Counted from the stretch's first letter, positions 38,463 to 52,131 are shown. The stretch is 64,000 nucleotides of DNA from Liolophura sinensis (GCF_032854445.1 NC_088303.1:28253265-28317264); one strand, 5' to 3'. The notes: a model not told the origin generated them from the letters alone. Numbers and translations are program-made.

Positions 38463-38652
38463 GTTCCTCTTGGAAATAAGAGCATCTGGAGCCAACTCCC
38501 ATAAACATTTAGGTCCCCACACCAGCTTGTCTTGGAGCTGAGGATTCCCTGATCAGCCCTTCTTGGAAATGAGAACTTCCCAAACCACCATCTGCAAGCA
38601 CTGGGGACCCCACACCAGTTCACATCTTGGAGCTGGGGACTTCCCAAGCCAA
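38463..38652. repeat. Two-copy ~100-bp tandem duplication
   Basis: TTCCTCTTGGAAATAAGAGC and CTTCTTGGAAATGAGAAC start the two copies. Both continue to a CCCCACACCAG motif and a CTTGGAGCTG(A/G)GGA motif. The copies have diverged. Confidence 0.65.
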
Positions 38653-39799
38653 CATCTCTCAGCCTACTGACACATGTCTAAAAGTTAAAGGGGCCATCAA
38701 ACAGCATGTGTCAAACAAATTTTGTTTTTACACATTCAGAATCACAAAATAGGCTTATAGACTTGGGCTAGTATACTGTCTTGTTTACTCGATTTCCATA
38801 TCATTTTATTACACAGTGAGATACGTTGCGACATGATCTACAAGATGTCTCTTTGACCTGTGTTTTGTAGCCCAGCTACACTCTATCAAAGAGTTAAGGC
38901 TGTCACTTTTAGTTTGCTTGCAGTGTTAGTGTTCCACATGCACTGGTTACATGTTATAAAGCATCATTATTATTTTAAGAAAGTATCTACATTTCTTCCA
39001 GTGTTTTGACTTTGGGTTCCTCTCTGGGGGTAGTCTTGCGCAGATCACAATGTTTACTCACACCCAACTACTGGGGTGACTATCAGCGCTTCCTTGCCCC
39101 TGGGGGTACATCCAGACCTACCCCTGGGGCCTAACATCAATCACCAGCCAGAAACAATGGATATGAACCACTAATCTCTAGCCATCCCAGACAGACATGC
39201 TGGAAGCTTCTGGTACAATTACCTTACATAGGATAAAAGAAATGGAGAGTAAATCCAGAGCAGTGACCACAGTGTGATAGTTGGCAAATAATCCCACATA
39301 TCTGGTGAAATTAGGCCTCTTGCCAGTGAACTGAAGTCAAGGTGTTATTCTAAATGGTCATATAAAAGATCATTTTCACAAAGCTCAAGTATGGCTATGT
39401 CAAGGTAACAGTACATGTATAAGAACAGGCAATACAGCCACAAGCCAATGTTGCAGACAGCAAGTCAGTAAGGCACTTTGTGCATGTAGTTACAAACAAG
39501 TAATGCCCCAAGGGCTTTGTGAGACTAGCCAAATGGCAGTATCAGATTATGTCTGTGTACGAAGATGTATCAATAACTCAATCCCTTATGATTTGGTCTG
39601 GCCACCTGAACCTGCATATGTGTACATAGATGAACATACATGTATAAGTATATCTATCATCAGAACTATATACCACATGTATACATTAAAAAAAAAAAAC
39701 AATACTTACAAAAAAAAAACAATACTGACAAAAAAGAAGGATTACCATTGCATGAAGCTGTCCACAGCAAATGCATGTATTAGTGGATGGTAGCGAGAA

Positions 39800-39885
39800 T
39801 GTCCTGTTAACCCACTGTAGTGTGACTGTGCCTGACTTTGGATGTGGAGATCCGAGTTCAAATCTTGGCTTGATCCAATGCATAA
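39800..39885 (+). mobile_element. tRNA-like SINE head fragment
   Basis: GAGTTCAAATCTTGGCTTGATCC matches the B-box region of the head at 27292. The A-box half is unrecognisable. Confidence 0.35.
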
Positions 39886-41008
39886 ATTCTTCATGCTTCA
39901 TATTGGAATATCATTGCAAGACAAAGGGTAGTAGTAGTTGTAAGGCTGGGTAAATTGGAGTTAAATAAAATTATTTGTCTCTGTGAGATAAAAGTATCAA
40001 AACTTTTCAAATGACACTTATTACAGGGATTGACCTTTAAAAAAAAGAAACACTAGTACATCAAAAACATGGAATGGTTTAACAGCCAATCAGTTCACTC
40101 AGTTACAGCTGAATTTCAAAAAAGGGCACATTAAGATAAAGAGGTATGTAATGTAACACTGATGTATAGGAAAAAAGCTTTGTAATACAGTATTCCGTTT
40201 TATTCCGATGAATCTTTCTCTAGGACACAGTGGCCTTATTCTGGATGCAGGGTGAAAATCAGACATTGTTTTGTCTCCGCCAGCCAATATATCAGCTGAA
40301 ACGCAATAACACAGGGAGGAAATAAAAAAAAAATCTGTCTGATGTGAGAGGTCGAGCTGGACCGTGAGTTGGATTCCCATTGTCCTGGTAACTGGTCCCC
40401 ATCACTGATTGACACTCAGACGAAATATGCTCCTGTGGAAAGGTTATGAGAATGGATTTCATATCTCCCTTTTCTGGGGACATTGGAGTCTTTGTGGAAG
40501 GGGGTCATTTTGGTAGGCTATTATTTGGTTATTGATGGCGATTTGCGGAGTATCCCAGCCTGCAGACTTAACCTTTGTGGTCAGGCTTTTAAGAAATTTC
40601 TACTCAGTGGAGGTGTGTCTGTCTCTGTTTGGGAGCACTGTTTGCTTTCCGGCCATTCTCAAATAAAGCAGGCATAAAGTCCCTTTGTCCTCGCATGAGC
40701 AGTGCTAGCCTTTTGCTTAGCCGTCTTCTATTAGCCACCCAATACATTGGTCATGTGCCTCCAAAGTTGTCATCCAAACACCATTCGGCTGACATGCACA
40801 GTCGCGCTTTCCATTGTCCTTTTAAGTTCAACAGTTTACACTACCTTGCTGAAACTGTTCACTGAAATAAACAATGCCGTCTGTTGGCTTTTCATTGTCG
40901 TGAGAAATCTCAACCGGTTCATCTCATCCACTTATTGGGGCGTCAGAGATTCCTGTGAGTGACTACTTTGAGTTGTAAGGCCTTAATTCAGAACATTATT
41001 GCAGAAAC

Positions 41009-41605
41009 AGATTCAAATTCACACTGTGAACACATTCAAATTCACAGTGTGAACAGATTCAAATTCACAGTGTGAACAGATTCAAATTCACACTGTGAAC
41101 ACATTCAAATTCACAGTGTGAACAGATTCAAATTCACATTGTGAACACATTCAAATTCACAGTGTGAACACATTCAAATCTACAGTGTGAACACATTCAA
41201 ATTCACAGTGTGAACACATTCAAATCTACAGTGTGAACATATTCAAATCTACATTGTGAACACATTCAAATTCACAGTGTGAACACATTCAAATCTACAG
41301 TGTGAACATATTCAAATCTACATTGTGAACACGTTCAAATTCACATTGTGAACACATTCAAATTCACAGGGTGAACACATTCAAATGTACAGTGTGAACA
41401 CATTCAAATGTACAGTGTGAACACATTCAAATTCACAGTGTGAACACATTCAAATCTACAGTGTGAACATATTCAAATCTACATTGTGAACACATTCAAA
41501 TTCACATTGTAAACACATTCAAATTCACAGTGTGAACACATTCAAATTCACAGTGTGAACACATTCAAATCTACATTATGAACACATTCAAATCTACATT
41601 CATTC
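41009..41605. repeat. 23-bp palindrome-bearing satellite, about 25 copies
   Basis: The unit is ACATTCAAATTCACAGTGTG-AAC. Each contains the interrupted palindrome TTCACA-G-TGTGAA. Variants change the centre (ACTGTG, ATTGTG) or the left half (TCTACAGTGTGAA). Adjacent pairs of variants recur, which indicates block duplication. No unique spacers exist, so it is not a CRISPR. Confidence 0.95.
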
Positions 41606-44555
41606 ATTCAGATACACTACTGTTTTCTAGTAGCCCAGCAATGTTGACATTTTAGCCCATGTATGCCAAATATAACTATGGCTTTGTCACTCATTCAAAT
41701 CATATGTTTAATAACTGTTTTCAATTGTTCTCTCTTACACCTAGACATACATGCAAGTGTATATAAAACTACATTAATTTTATACTTACATGTACATCTT
41801 TAAGTGGGGCTTAGCACCTTAATCAAGAATGTCATATGTCAAATAGGTCAAATGTCATGTAATACATACATGACATATGGGTCAGATTTAAACCTGAGTG
41901 CCTAGTAAAAACCATCCCAACCTTTGGCACTGATTCACACTTGGTGTAATTCTTCAACCCTTTCCCATGTTTGCAAGATGTTTATTCAAGCAAATTGTGA
42001 CGGCATTGTTTGGTGTAGACTGATAAAATTATACTGTATTGTGAGGCCTTGTTATTGGCCAATTAAACCAATGTAGTTTTGTCTCCAAAATCAAATTAAA
42101 AAGGTGCATAAATTGCACTGAAAGCTTCTCTTTCACATGCGAAAAAATTAAGGAATTACGGTACATACGGTTGCAGCTGGAAAATTTTCCCACAGGGTAC
42201 AAGCTCGTAAGATACACCTGGACGGTATGTCATAGTTGTGGAAGGAAAGTGATTGTTTACACACTTCATTGTAAGGCCAGGTACCAAAACAGCTTTTACA
42301 GTACAAGCTGTCTACCATTCACTGCCACCAAGGATCTGAAACTGCGCAGTGAAGGGGTCTTTAAGACCAGCTTGTGTATCCTAGTAACTCAAATGTTAAC
42401 CAGTATGCAAATGCATAGATTTAATTTACATTTAAGCCGAAAACATCCCCAAATTTTATTGAAATCTGAAATGGTGTTTAAATTAAGCCACAGCTGTACA
42501 TGCAGGCATATGTTCCAGACATTTTCGTGTGTATGATTATAACCTGTGCTTTAATAGCAGAACTGCACATGGCAGACAGTGTACTTGGAGGGAGGACTTA
42601 ATTTGTTGTCAGCAAATTAATCCTTAATAGTAATATTTATTCTTGTGTGACCTGGATATGGAAAAAACATAAGGTCATGTCTGTCTGCTAGCCCTGATAA
42701 GGACCTTACATACTGGTTTTGCAAAGTAACTATGTGCAACACAGTCAAAGCTTCAACTCAAAAAGCCTTATCACCAACGACAAAAAACAAAGCTGTGTGT
42801 CAGGCAAGTCAAACAGTTGTGCCATTAAGGCTTTGCAATCGCCAGGGCTTTCACCTTTTCTTTCTCCCACTGTTTTGTCTACTCGTCCATGCACCGTGTA
42901 ACTCACAGCTAATGTGATTCTCCAAAAACCACTCTGAAATTTCCGGTCTCAAATGCGCTTCTGATCCTCTTTTAAGTAAACATTTATAGCAGATCCTGCC
43001 ATTCCTTAAACTAATACGCCATCAGAGTGCAACGGTTTAACCAAAACAGTGGATGAGAACTCGCAGCTAGCACCTTCCTTCGTAATTCACACATACTGCA
43101 TATCAAACAAAGATCTCAGATAATTGACGTGCGATTCTCTTGAACATTGGTGTTCAGTTTCAGGTAAACTGCATGCTGTCAATAATATTCCTTCTCAACA
43201 TATGTACATATTCCCTCAAAGTAGTTCACACTGAGGCCGAAGAACCGTATATATCGTTAGTCAATCAAAAGCAGGACATTCAGCAAAGGTAATCTGAGAA
43301 ATCTATATTAAGAGAACTTTCATACACTTGGAAATAAGAAAAATACATGCCTTTCTGGGTGTTCCACAGGAAGTGTATTGAATATATACATGTATGTAGG
43401 TATCTGCAGTCAACCTTAAATGTTTTGAATATATAGTGTATTTAATAAAACATATATGTAGAAGTTCATGATAAACAGGTTACCAAAGCAAATGCTACTC
43501 AATGTTTCCTCAGTTAATTCCCAGTTTAACCTGCTGGTTCTGTTTATGAACTGTTGTTCTTTTTTTCTGTTAATGAAACCCACGCGAACACATTTGAGTT
43601 TCTCCCTAACGTGTACATGTACACTGCAAAAGCTTTGCGCTGAATATGTTGCATTAAGCCACAATTGTTTATTTCACTTAATGTCGTTTAACTGCTTTCC
43701 AACGTATACTACATATATACAAACAGTACTGATACCCAATTGAATCCATTTTAAGATTTCACACCATTCTCATATATACAAATGAAATACATATCGTGCA
43801 GACACAGAACTTGTGATCTTCTCATTCCCATCTTAAACAGTAAACGCTGCATGCAACCTAGACTTACACTGTTTAGAAAAGATGTCCATAGGTTAATGTT
43901 AAACAATATCATTAAACTTCGCAAATGTAAACATTAGGAAATATATCTCATCAAGCTGATGGACTGTGGTCCCTACACTGTAAAGATGGCTATACAAAAT
44001 AATTACTGTTCACACCATGAAATGAATCACTGAACATTCTAGGGAGAAAGGTAATTGATACCTTTATATAAAATTTATGTCTGACTGACCAGTCATTTGA
44101 CCAGTTTCCAAGAACTGAGACTGGATGGAAGATCAGCCTCTGTGGAAACCTGTTCTTCCCCCAACATTCCATTAGCAGATGACCACTGGAGTCCCAGCTG
44201 TTTACGCAGAGATTGCATGTGATAAGGTCCCCAATAACTGTCAGATTAATGACTGTGTGGGTCAGAGATAGCCTTTGTCTCAGTGCCCTACTGGGATCCT
44301 TCCTCTGTGCCCAGTAATCACTACCTAGGCCTTACTACAACACCCCCTAAAACCCCAGAAAATTGCCCCCAGGTGGTCTGAAATCCTCACTAATCCTGCC
44401 CATTTGGAGCACCTTTGCCAAGCGTGCTCCCTTGGCCACCCAAAACTTGGGGAGTGAAAGTGTCTTGGGAGTCTTGTGGGCAATCTTGGCTCCAAGAACA
44501 CCAGAGAACAGCTTGTGGAAGCTGGAGGACAAAAGAAGAGATATGTCAAACAAAT

Positions 44556-44672
44556 CCCACATACTGCCAGAGAGGAAGCCATTATGAGCTGGACTTGAAC
44601 TCCTGGCAACTGCATTGGTAAGAGGATCCTCGGTCATTGGTGTGCTAACTCCCTTGGCCACAGAGGTCCCAG
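44556..44672 (-). mobile_element. SINE family A head half
   Basis: The head end (CCACAGAGGTCCC), the GGACTTGAACTCCTGG B-box area and AGAGAGGAAGCC are present. The 3' domain is replaced at the left by unrelated, unusually GC-rich sequence (44340-44555), so this copy is either truncated or interrupted by another insertion. Confidence 0.65.
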
Positions 44673-45109
44673 TTTGAGGATTAAATGTTCACCATCAAAA
44701 TATGTTGTATTTATAAACACAATCTTGAAGGGAAGAGACATTTCTGTAGTATTTTGAAATTTGTGAATGGTGTTTAAAATTTGTGAATGGGTCAATATAA
44801 TTATAGATATAGGTTTACGCCATAAGTCTTTTGATATCTTACAAGGCACATTTGGGTAATTATCAAGTCTTCACCTGAAGAATTTTACAACATGACAAAA
44901 GCAAGGTACATTCATGCAATAGAGATTAATCCACATATTAAACAAATTTGTACATGTATATTTTCTTCTTTGCAACAATATGATGTTATGCATTGCTCAC
45001 AATAATCATCACATACATATAGCTATAGACTCCAGATGAAGTACATAGTCTGTGAGCCAAGGATGCCTCTTTCTGGATTGCTGATCAGAATAAAATATTG
45101 TCCTTTAGG

Positions 45110-45296
45110 ACATACAACACTGCTGCCAGGACAGTTCCCTTCATTAACCGTTGTCTATGACAGCTATATGTACAGCCTGGACGGGCAATCCATAACACTT
45201 ACTATGTCAGCCCAACGTTGGATCTCCGTCAGTGATTACATGGAAGGCATAAGACTGACATATTCTCTTCCAAAGCTGTCTTGTCTTTATCTCAGG
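45110..45296 (+). CDS. Speculative plus-strand exon
   Basis: A plausible acceptor (ATTGTCCTTTAG|GA) and donor (TATCTCAG|GTAAATG) bracket an open frame of about 62 residues, including TVVYDSYMYSLDGQSITLTM and ending LPKLSCLYLR. The composition looks coding. There is no recognised family and no neighbouring plus-strand exon with a matching phase. Confidence 0.15.
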
Positions 45297-48200
45297 TAAA
45301 TGCTGGTTTATTGCAGTGGAAAGACTATAGTGTCGATAAACTGAGTGCAACGCCTACGTTGGGCAAAGATGGCACTAAGAACCAAATATGCATAGGCTTT
45401 GCAATGATTTACACACTACATAATATTCAAAGAAACATTATCATGCAGACATCAATGGCTGCCATGGCATGAGCATGCATCATTTGTTGTGTTCTAATTC
45501 ACAAATATATACAGAATTTTTTCCAACTTTGACGGTAGCACACAGGTGAATTGTTATTGCTGCTGCTATTTAAGTTTGACCTTGATGGCAACAAGGTCAC
45601 ATTAAAAGCTAAAATAGCATATAAATTCAGCCTTGAAAAACGTGACCATTCACTGATATAGAATCGTACCAATTCATTCACTTACTGGTCTATTAAAGCA
45701 AAAGACAGTTAAAATATGAAGTAAGGTTCATCATATAATCAACTGAAAACTACGTGTAAAAATACTTTTGTGGATTTTTTCAGATTTTTTAAGAGTGTTG
45801 AAAGGCATTTAAAATATTTGAAAACTATGGTGGGCTTTATGAGTCATACTGACAGTATCTAGGAACGCCCTTCACATCACTTTTTTTTCCTGATGTTCCT
45901 GATCTACATGTGTAAGTGGAGTACCATAAATGTTGCAACTTTAAAGGATTAACGGGCAAGTAGACCGCTGCAAAATGCTACTGATTTTTGCGTTATTGCA
46001 CATCTATATTTCAATTCAACCCCGGTTATATTTTGACTATAAGTTATTACTCCAATCAATTCAGCTGTTTACTTTTTGGTTCTCAGCGTTTTCTCTACTT
46101 GTCAATAAAAGCCCTGTTGAGAGAATGCAGTACTGAAGATACATGTAGCCAATAACCTACCAAGATGGATGTTATTGAAAAGTGGCAAATGTACAATCGC
46201 CCTTGAAGGGCAGAATTTCTCCAATATTCATAGGAATCAGGAGATTTATCAGATTGCCTTAGCTTTGACAGGCAATCTTTCTGAAGAAATCCAAGACATA
46301 GAGGCATTTGCCTTGTCAAAGCTGTCTCCTTTATCTACATAGGAATGGAAGGCGGCTCAACAGCACATGATAAAACCTGGCAGGGGGGTGTTTGACAATC
46401 AATTGCTGCTTTGTAGTAACCCTTCCAGTGCCCCAGACAGGCCGAATACAACCTCTAATCTAGCAGTAGTGACCCTACAGCTCTGCCCTTCTTCAGTCCA
46501 TTGCCCACTCCCTATACTGCAGGACACATTTGTGAGACTGTGGTTTGACATCTCAACTAATTGCAGTACCTCTGCCAGTCAGTCAGTCCCTTAGCTGCCC
46601 ATAGTCCAGACACCTTCCTGTAGACCAAACGGACACTTCATCAGCTAATTTCTCTCAGCCTTTTTGTCCACTTCCCTTCCACCACAGAACCACATGTATT
46701 TAGATTCCAGATCCTTGGAAGACCACGTGTTTGTGCATGTACAACATAATCTACTAGTGTTGATGTAGACATTCCTCAACTAGTCAATAATTCGACCAAT
46801 TTCCAAACGGATGTTCCACACAAAACACCAAAGAACTAAGAAAGTACATAAAGTAGGAAATAAAGACAGGTACATATAAAAAGAAGCAGTCAACAGTATT
46901 CCAGGAAGACAGAAAGACGCAAGGAATATTCTAGATGAATGAATTAAATCAGTATACAAATTGTGTAACCTGCTTGCATTAAAAGCTCGCAGAAACAAAT
47001 GTAATGGTTTCTAACACATCATACTAGCCATCATTACTTTCCACAAAAATACAATGGCACTGGGTAATTTGGTTCCTCTGATATGAGCAGGATGTATTAC
47101 ATATCTGCCTGTGAGGGATGATATCGTTTTTAAGCTTTGATCCCAAGAAGCAACTGTGGGAGACGATCTAAACGGACGTTGGAGGGGTATAATGTGAGAT
47201 TTGCAGCTCTCGTTTATCTAATTTACACTTCTCACTTTGATATCTAGCACTGATACAGTGTTTTTTCAGCTCCTGGCAATTCACATTTTGACGTTTTTCC
47301 TGGAGAATTCCCTTCTCTTTAACATTTGAAGATAACACCACAAGGCCATTGAAAGGGGGCCGAAACAAATTGCGCTACTTTCCATAACAGTCTGCTCCTA
47401 GGAGAACAGCTTGGCCTTCGCTGGCCTCATTTTCCATGGATGGCCGCAGGAGGGAAGCTGCCATTGGCTGTCTGACAAGCGCGCACAATCCCGGCTACCA
47501 TAACGAGCATTAGTGCCACAATCTGATTATCTCTGCGTCCACCTTTATAAAACGGGCCATGATTTAGTTTTCCTTCGCGAAGCTTTATTTTCAGGAAAAT
47601 ACCAAACTGTCCAAGTGAACCATTCTCCTTGGTTGATTACATTTCTTATCCAAGCCACACCTTGGGTTCTGCGAGTGGCCCTCCCTTGAGAGAGATCAGA
47701 TGCGCTTTACTGACTCCCAGATAAAGTTCCATCGTAGCATTAACACTATCGTGAGCACCAACTGAAAATTTTCCCTAAAATGATCTTTTTCTTGCCATTC
47801 CTTAAACTTGACATAGGGGATGGGCAGGTCCCCGTGGAGTTGAGGGAATCATTGTTAAAAAGAACTCAGTTGATTTCCCCCACGGAAATTAATCATTTGG
47901 GGATAAGATACATGTATTAGTAAAAGAACTTAGTAACAAGCAAAAATGTTATAGCTCCCATCTTTGCACATGTACTGCATTTTGTGGTTTCAAAAACTCA
48001 CTTGGAAAGGAAAATAAACAAGAGTTTAGAATAATCTCTCAAAAATTAAACAAACCAACCTGAACCCTTCCCCTCACCCTAAAACCATCATTTCTTTTTT
48101 TATTGATTTTTTCACTTCAAAGGTTTTTAAGGGCTTTATGGCCAGCAAATTCCAGCAGATTTCCTTATAACTGGTTCTTGGGGCAAAGGCCGCAAGTACA

Positions 48201-49027
48201 TTGCCGGACAAAATGTGTTTCAGCTGAGATTTTCCCAAAAATTAAGTTTTACAGTTCCCTCAGGCCAATAACAACTTGTGGATTTGACGGATAGAAAAGT
48301 CAACAAGGTTACTCGATTATGCTTGACATAGAGAGAGCGCGTGTCAGGAGGAATTGCTCCAAGAGAGGGAAAATGCTGCTGCCATTTGGAGTTGCGCACT
48401 GAGTTATCTAGCTTCAGGTCCCAGATGGAGTGTATAAAGGCTAACATATCTGCCTGACAAAAAACCTTGACAAGATCAGGCCTCAAATGCAATTGTACCA
48501 GTTAGAACAAGACCTTATACTGTCAGGAAGATTTAATTCCTTGACGATGAAGACGAACACATACATGAATTGAATTTTAGCCAATTCTTTCACGCCATCA
48601 AACGATGGTTGTCTCAACTCTGCAGGAAATTAGGAGTGAATCTTTCTTTTCAATATGAGAGATACATCAGAATCCTTTTCTATTAAAGTTTCACCAAATT
48701 CTTATTAAAGAAGAATTTCGTCTCAGAACATTGGATATTCTAATTACTTTTATACTTTAAGAGACACCCCTTATACTTAACATGTGTAAAACAATACAAG
48801 CATAATAATAATAATAGCAAATTACCTAGATAATTTTAAAAAAATATGTAAATTAAATACTATAAGAAATAGTGTTCACTTTTGAAAATACTTTTTCTGA
48901 ACTACATGTAAAGGTTGTTTATTTAGAAAAAAGATTACAATTCAGTAACTTATAATTAAGGGAACTTTTAAATTACAAATCAAATTTAGAGAAACTTTTT
49001 AAATTAAAAAAGGCCTGCAAGCAATGG
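45297..49027. other. Presumed intron; CpG-bearing patch 47370-48500
   Basis: The patch from 47370 to 48500 is richer in GC and CpG (GCGCGCACAATCCCGG, TTCCTTCGCGAAGC) and carries TAATCATTTG-type words. No frame in it is convincing. It may hold conserved non-coding elements. Confidence 0.25.
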
Positions 49028-49149
49028 GGATGATCATGGTTTCCCCCGGGGCCTGCCTTGTTTCCTCCTACCATAATGCTGGCTGCCGTCGTATAAGTGA
49101 AATATTCTTGAGTATGGCGAAAAACACCAATCAAATAAATAAATAAATT
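49028..49149 (+). mobile_element. SINE family A 3' half, plus-strand
   Basis: It runs from GGTTTCCCCCGGGGCCTGCC through CCATAATGCTGGCTGCCGTC and ATTCTTGAGTATGGCG to (AAATA)n. It is among the best-preserved 3' halves. Confidence 0.85.
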
Positions 49150-51514
49150 AAAAAACATTTAAGGGAACTTCCAAATTACTGTCAAATACAGGTACTTGTT
49201 TTTCGGTACATGCAAAAAGCACAAAAAAACAGTGCATATGTGTGCTAGGAGGTATTTTCAACAATCACAGGCCATTTTGATGTCTAGACATGAAAAATGG
49301 GCTTATCCTTTGTTTTGCCGTATCTTCAGTTTATCAAGAAAACAAGATTGACCTTTGCACTTAAAGTACTTGTATAAAAGATCCCAGGGTAAACACGAAA
49401 GGACAAGGTAAGTCGAAAAGAGGGTTAGTTGTTGGATATAGAACTTGATACGCACTTGGACAAGCCAGCTTTATGAATACGTTCCTGTCTGAGACTGCCC
49501 ATGGGTAAAATCGTCCGACATAGAGGAAATGACCTGATATAGTTTGTATTCACGTGCAAAGAACACTTCAAACATAGAAATCTACCCGTGGGACAAAAGG
49601 CCCAATCTTACTTGACCCCCAGTAACAGGTAGAGGTCTCAACACAGAGCTATCACATTCACAAGTCTGCGTAACTGGGTTTTCTTCCACTTCAGTCCCCA
49701 AAACATTCACATTCACACCTGATGAATGCTAAAAGGTTCATTAAACAAACATTTCAGATAATTCAAAGTTTGACAGGTGAGCCTTTAGCATTTTACTATC
49801 CTCAATCTGGTATATCGTGTTGACTTACAAAAACAAACAGTCGATCTTCTTAAGATCTTAAGATCTTAAATACCAGTTAAGAAATCTTAAGATACCACTA
49901 TTTCAGTGCTACTGTAGCAATTTTTCTTTGCTTTCTTTCATAATCTTATGGTGGGTCAAGAATCTATCTGCTTTATTTAAACTTCACTATTCTACATTCA
50001 ATTATAATATCTTCGGTGGTGGTGGTAGATTTGAAATTAATACAATATAACTAATTCACAGATATTAATCAGAATTCAAATGCACACTTCAGTGCAAGAA
50101 CTCCATTTAAAAGAAATACTCATTCAATACTGCATGTTTTCTTATAGATCTTTTAAACAGTGTTAAAAAAAAAGAAAATAAACAAAAACAAAAAGAGAGA
50201 AAGAAAGAGATCTAATCCTCACTAATGTATGTTTTTGGGGTTCAGCATTTAAGCACACACTCTATCCTAATGACCAACACAAGTCTTCCATTAACAAAAA
50301 ATAACAAAAACAGGGATAATAGGAATCGTTTTCTAAACAAACAACAAAAAGCCAAGAAAATAATCAAAATGTTAATTACCAAACTAAAGGCAACATTGTT
50401 CTGGACAGTGCTTCGTGTATGAAGATGGGAGACTACATAATTAACATCATATACTGTAAGTGTACTCCACATGTGTAAGGTAAATGTACACTATTGTCTC
50501 TTGTAAACAAATCCTACACATTTTTTTAATTGTATCTTAAATCACACATCATCAATCATCTTCAGTCTTTTGAAGCAGCCTCAAAATGACCTCTCGTAGG
50601 TCTGGAAAGTGATCCATCTAGAATTGACACATCCCCTGTTAAATGTCCACCTTTGAGCACTGTTTGGGGAGTTGAGGACTGTTTTTGTGGACAATTATAC
50701 CAAGGCTTCCCATTTCAGGGCAAAAACTCTCTCAAAACACATTGGTGTATGACCTATTCGCAATGAATATAGAATAAACAATGTTGTGCTGGGCACTGAT
50801 ACTAATTTAATTAGGCCTTTCAGCTAATGCAGAAGAAAGTGTCATGGATTCAGGCATGTTACTACTATTCTATTGAAAATCGTTATTCTGTTCAATGTAA
50901 TTATTCTGTTTTCCAATTTTTTGGTTCAGCAATATTCTGTTCACATTACTCTATTTAAAAACAATTCTCTTCTACAGTATTTTGTTTATCATTTCTCTTT
51001 TGGTTATCATTTTTCTTAGCATTTTTTCGTCCTATTATTCTGTTGAACATTACTTTGTTGAACACAGTTCTGGAAGTTGCTCATGTTATTGAGTCGAAAA
51101 ACTGAAGGTCAGGCTAACATATGTGCAAGTAAATTATGATCTACAGGACAAGCCAGACTAAAAGCTCTCTGCAGGCAACCTACAAATGGTAGCTAGCCAC
51201 TGGTCCTTGATGGTTTGTCTGGGAAGGGCCTGTGGAGTGATCAAGGAACATTTAAGCAATGTTCTGGTTGGCCAGTTACCATATCTACAGACTGTATAGG
51301 TTTACATGTACATGTCTATCTGAGCAGCTCAACACCCAGGGAATAAACATGTGCTGCTTTAAGCCTGCTACAAGTGAGCTAGTGGCATGCCGCACACTAC
51401 GAATAATCATTTAGCCTGGTTGATGTTATATTAATGTTGGACCAATTTCTCAAAAGTATGTAACTCTCTATATTCTGTTTTTTGTTTCGTAGGAATGATG
51501 TAACGTATTAAATG

Positions 51515-51592
51515 AATGAATGTACATGTATATGCTTGATGCCACATCAATTTTTCAGCCATATTGTGGCGAGGCGAAAGATTGATTCATGT
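51515..51592 (-). mobile_element. SINE family B-type 3' end
   Basis: On the minus strand CGCCACAATATGGCTGAAAA precedes a region ending in CATTCATTCAT. This matches the TATGGCTGAAAAATT plus simple-tail design also seen at 33725 and 35061. Confidence 0.45.
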
Positions 51593-51866
51593 CAATTTGT
51601 GAAAATTTGCGATAAATGTACAGATTTTCAATCTATCAATAAACAAATCATTGATGATCATGCATGTAACAGAAAGATTTTGGGATAAATTGTCATGTAG
51701 CAGAAATATATTTCACTGTGGCAAATCTGCGATAGCTAAACGCAACAACTCTGATCATACATAGATCTGTGTTCGATTTCTGAAATCAAGACATTTTATA
51801 ACATGCACATCTTTCATGCCCACATGCTCGAGTATGATACGATGTATGTATACGATGGAGATGGAA

Positions 51867-52131
51867 ATAGATTTATTTATTTACTTGATTGGTGTTTTAC
51901 GCCGTACTCAGAGTATTTCACTTACACGACAGCGGCCAGCATTATGGTGGGAGGAAACCGAGCAGAGCCCAGGCAAATCCATGACCATTTGCCAGTTGCT
52001 GCCAGACCATTCCACTCACAGCAGGAGAGGAAGCCAGCATGAGCCGGACTTGAACCCGACTGCAGTGGTGAGAGGCACCTGGATCATTGCACCTTGTTGC
52101 CCCCCTCCCCCCTTCCAAGGAGGCCCCCTGA
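51867..52131 (-). mobile_element. Long SINE family A copy
   Basis: The tail (TTTATTTATTTACTTGATTGG) and body are well kept through GGGAGGAAACCGAGCAGAGC. The head is degraded: the segment equivalent to GCGCTAGCGCGCTAACC has become a CCCCCCTCCCCCC run before GGAGGCCCC. The element lies only about 90 bp left of the 36-nt candidate exon at 52221. Confidence 0.85.

Larger units (their letters stand above)
36796..41008. other. Presumed intron, no exon supported
   Basis: Contains poly-A runs (about 36813, 38032, 39690-39720) and the 38.5-kb duplication. Short plus frames at 40483-40962 lack structure. Confidence 0.4.

Noticed and set aside
41009-41605. CRISPR array
   Set aside because: Direct 23-bp tandem units with no unique spacers and no cas genes, in an animal genome.
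42171-42536. 121-codon plus-strand frame
   Set aside because: The second half reads as AT-rich intron-like sequence, with no family, start context or splice support.
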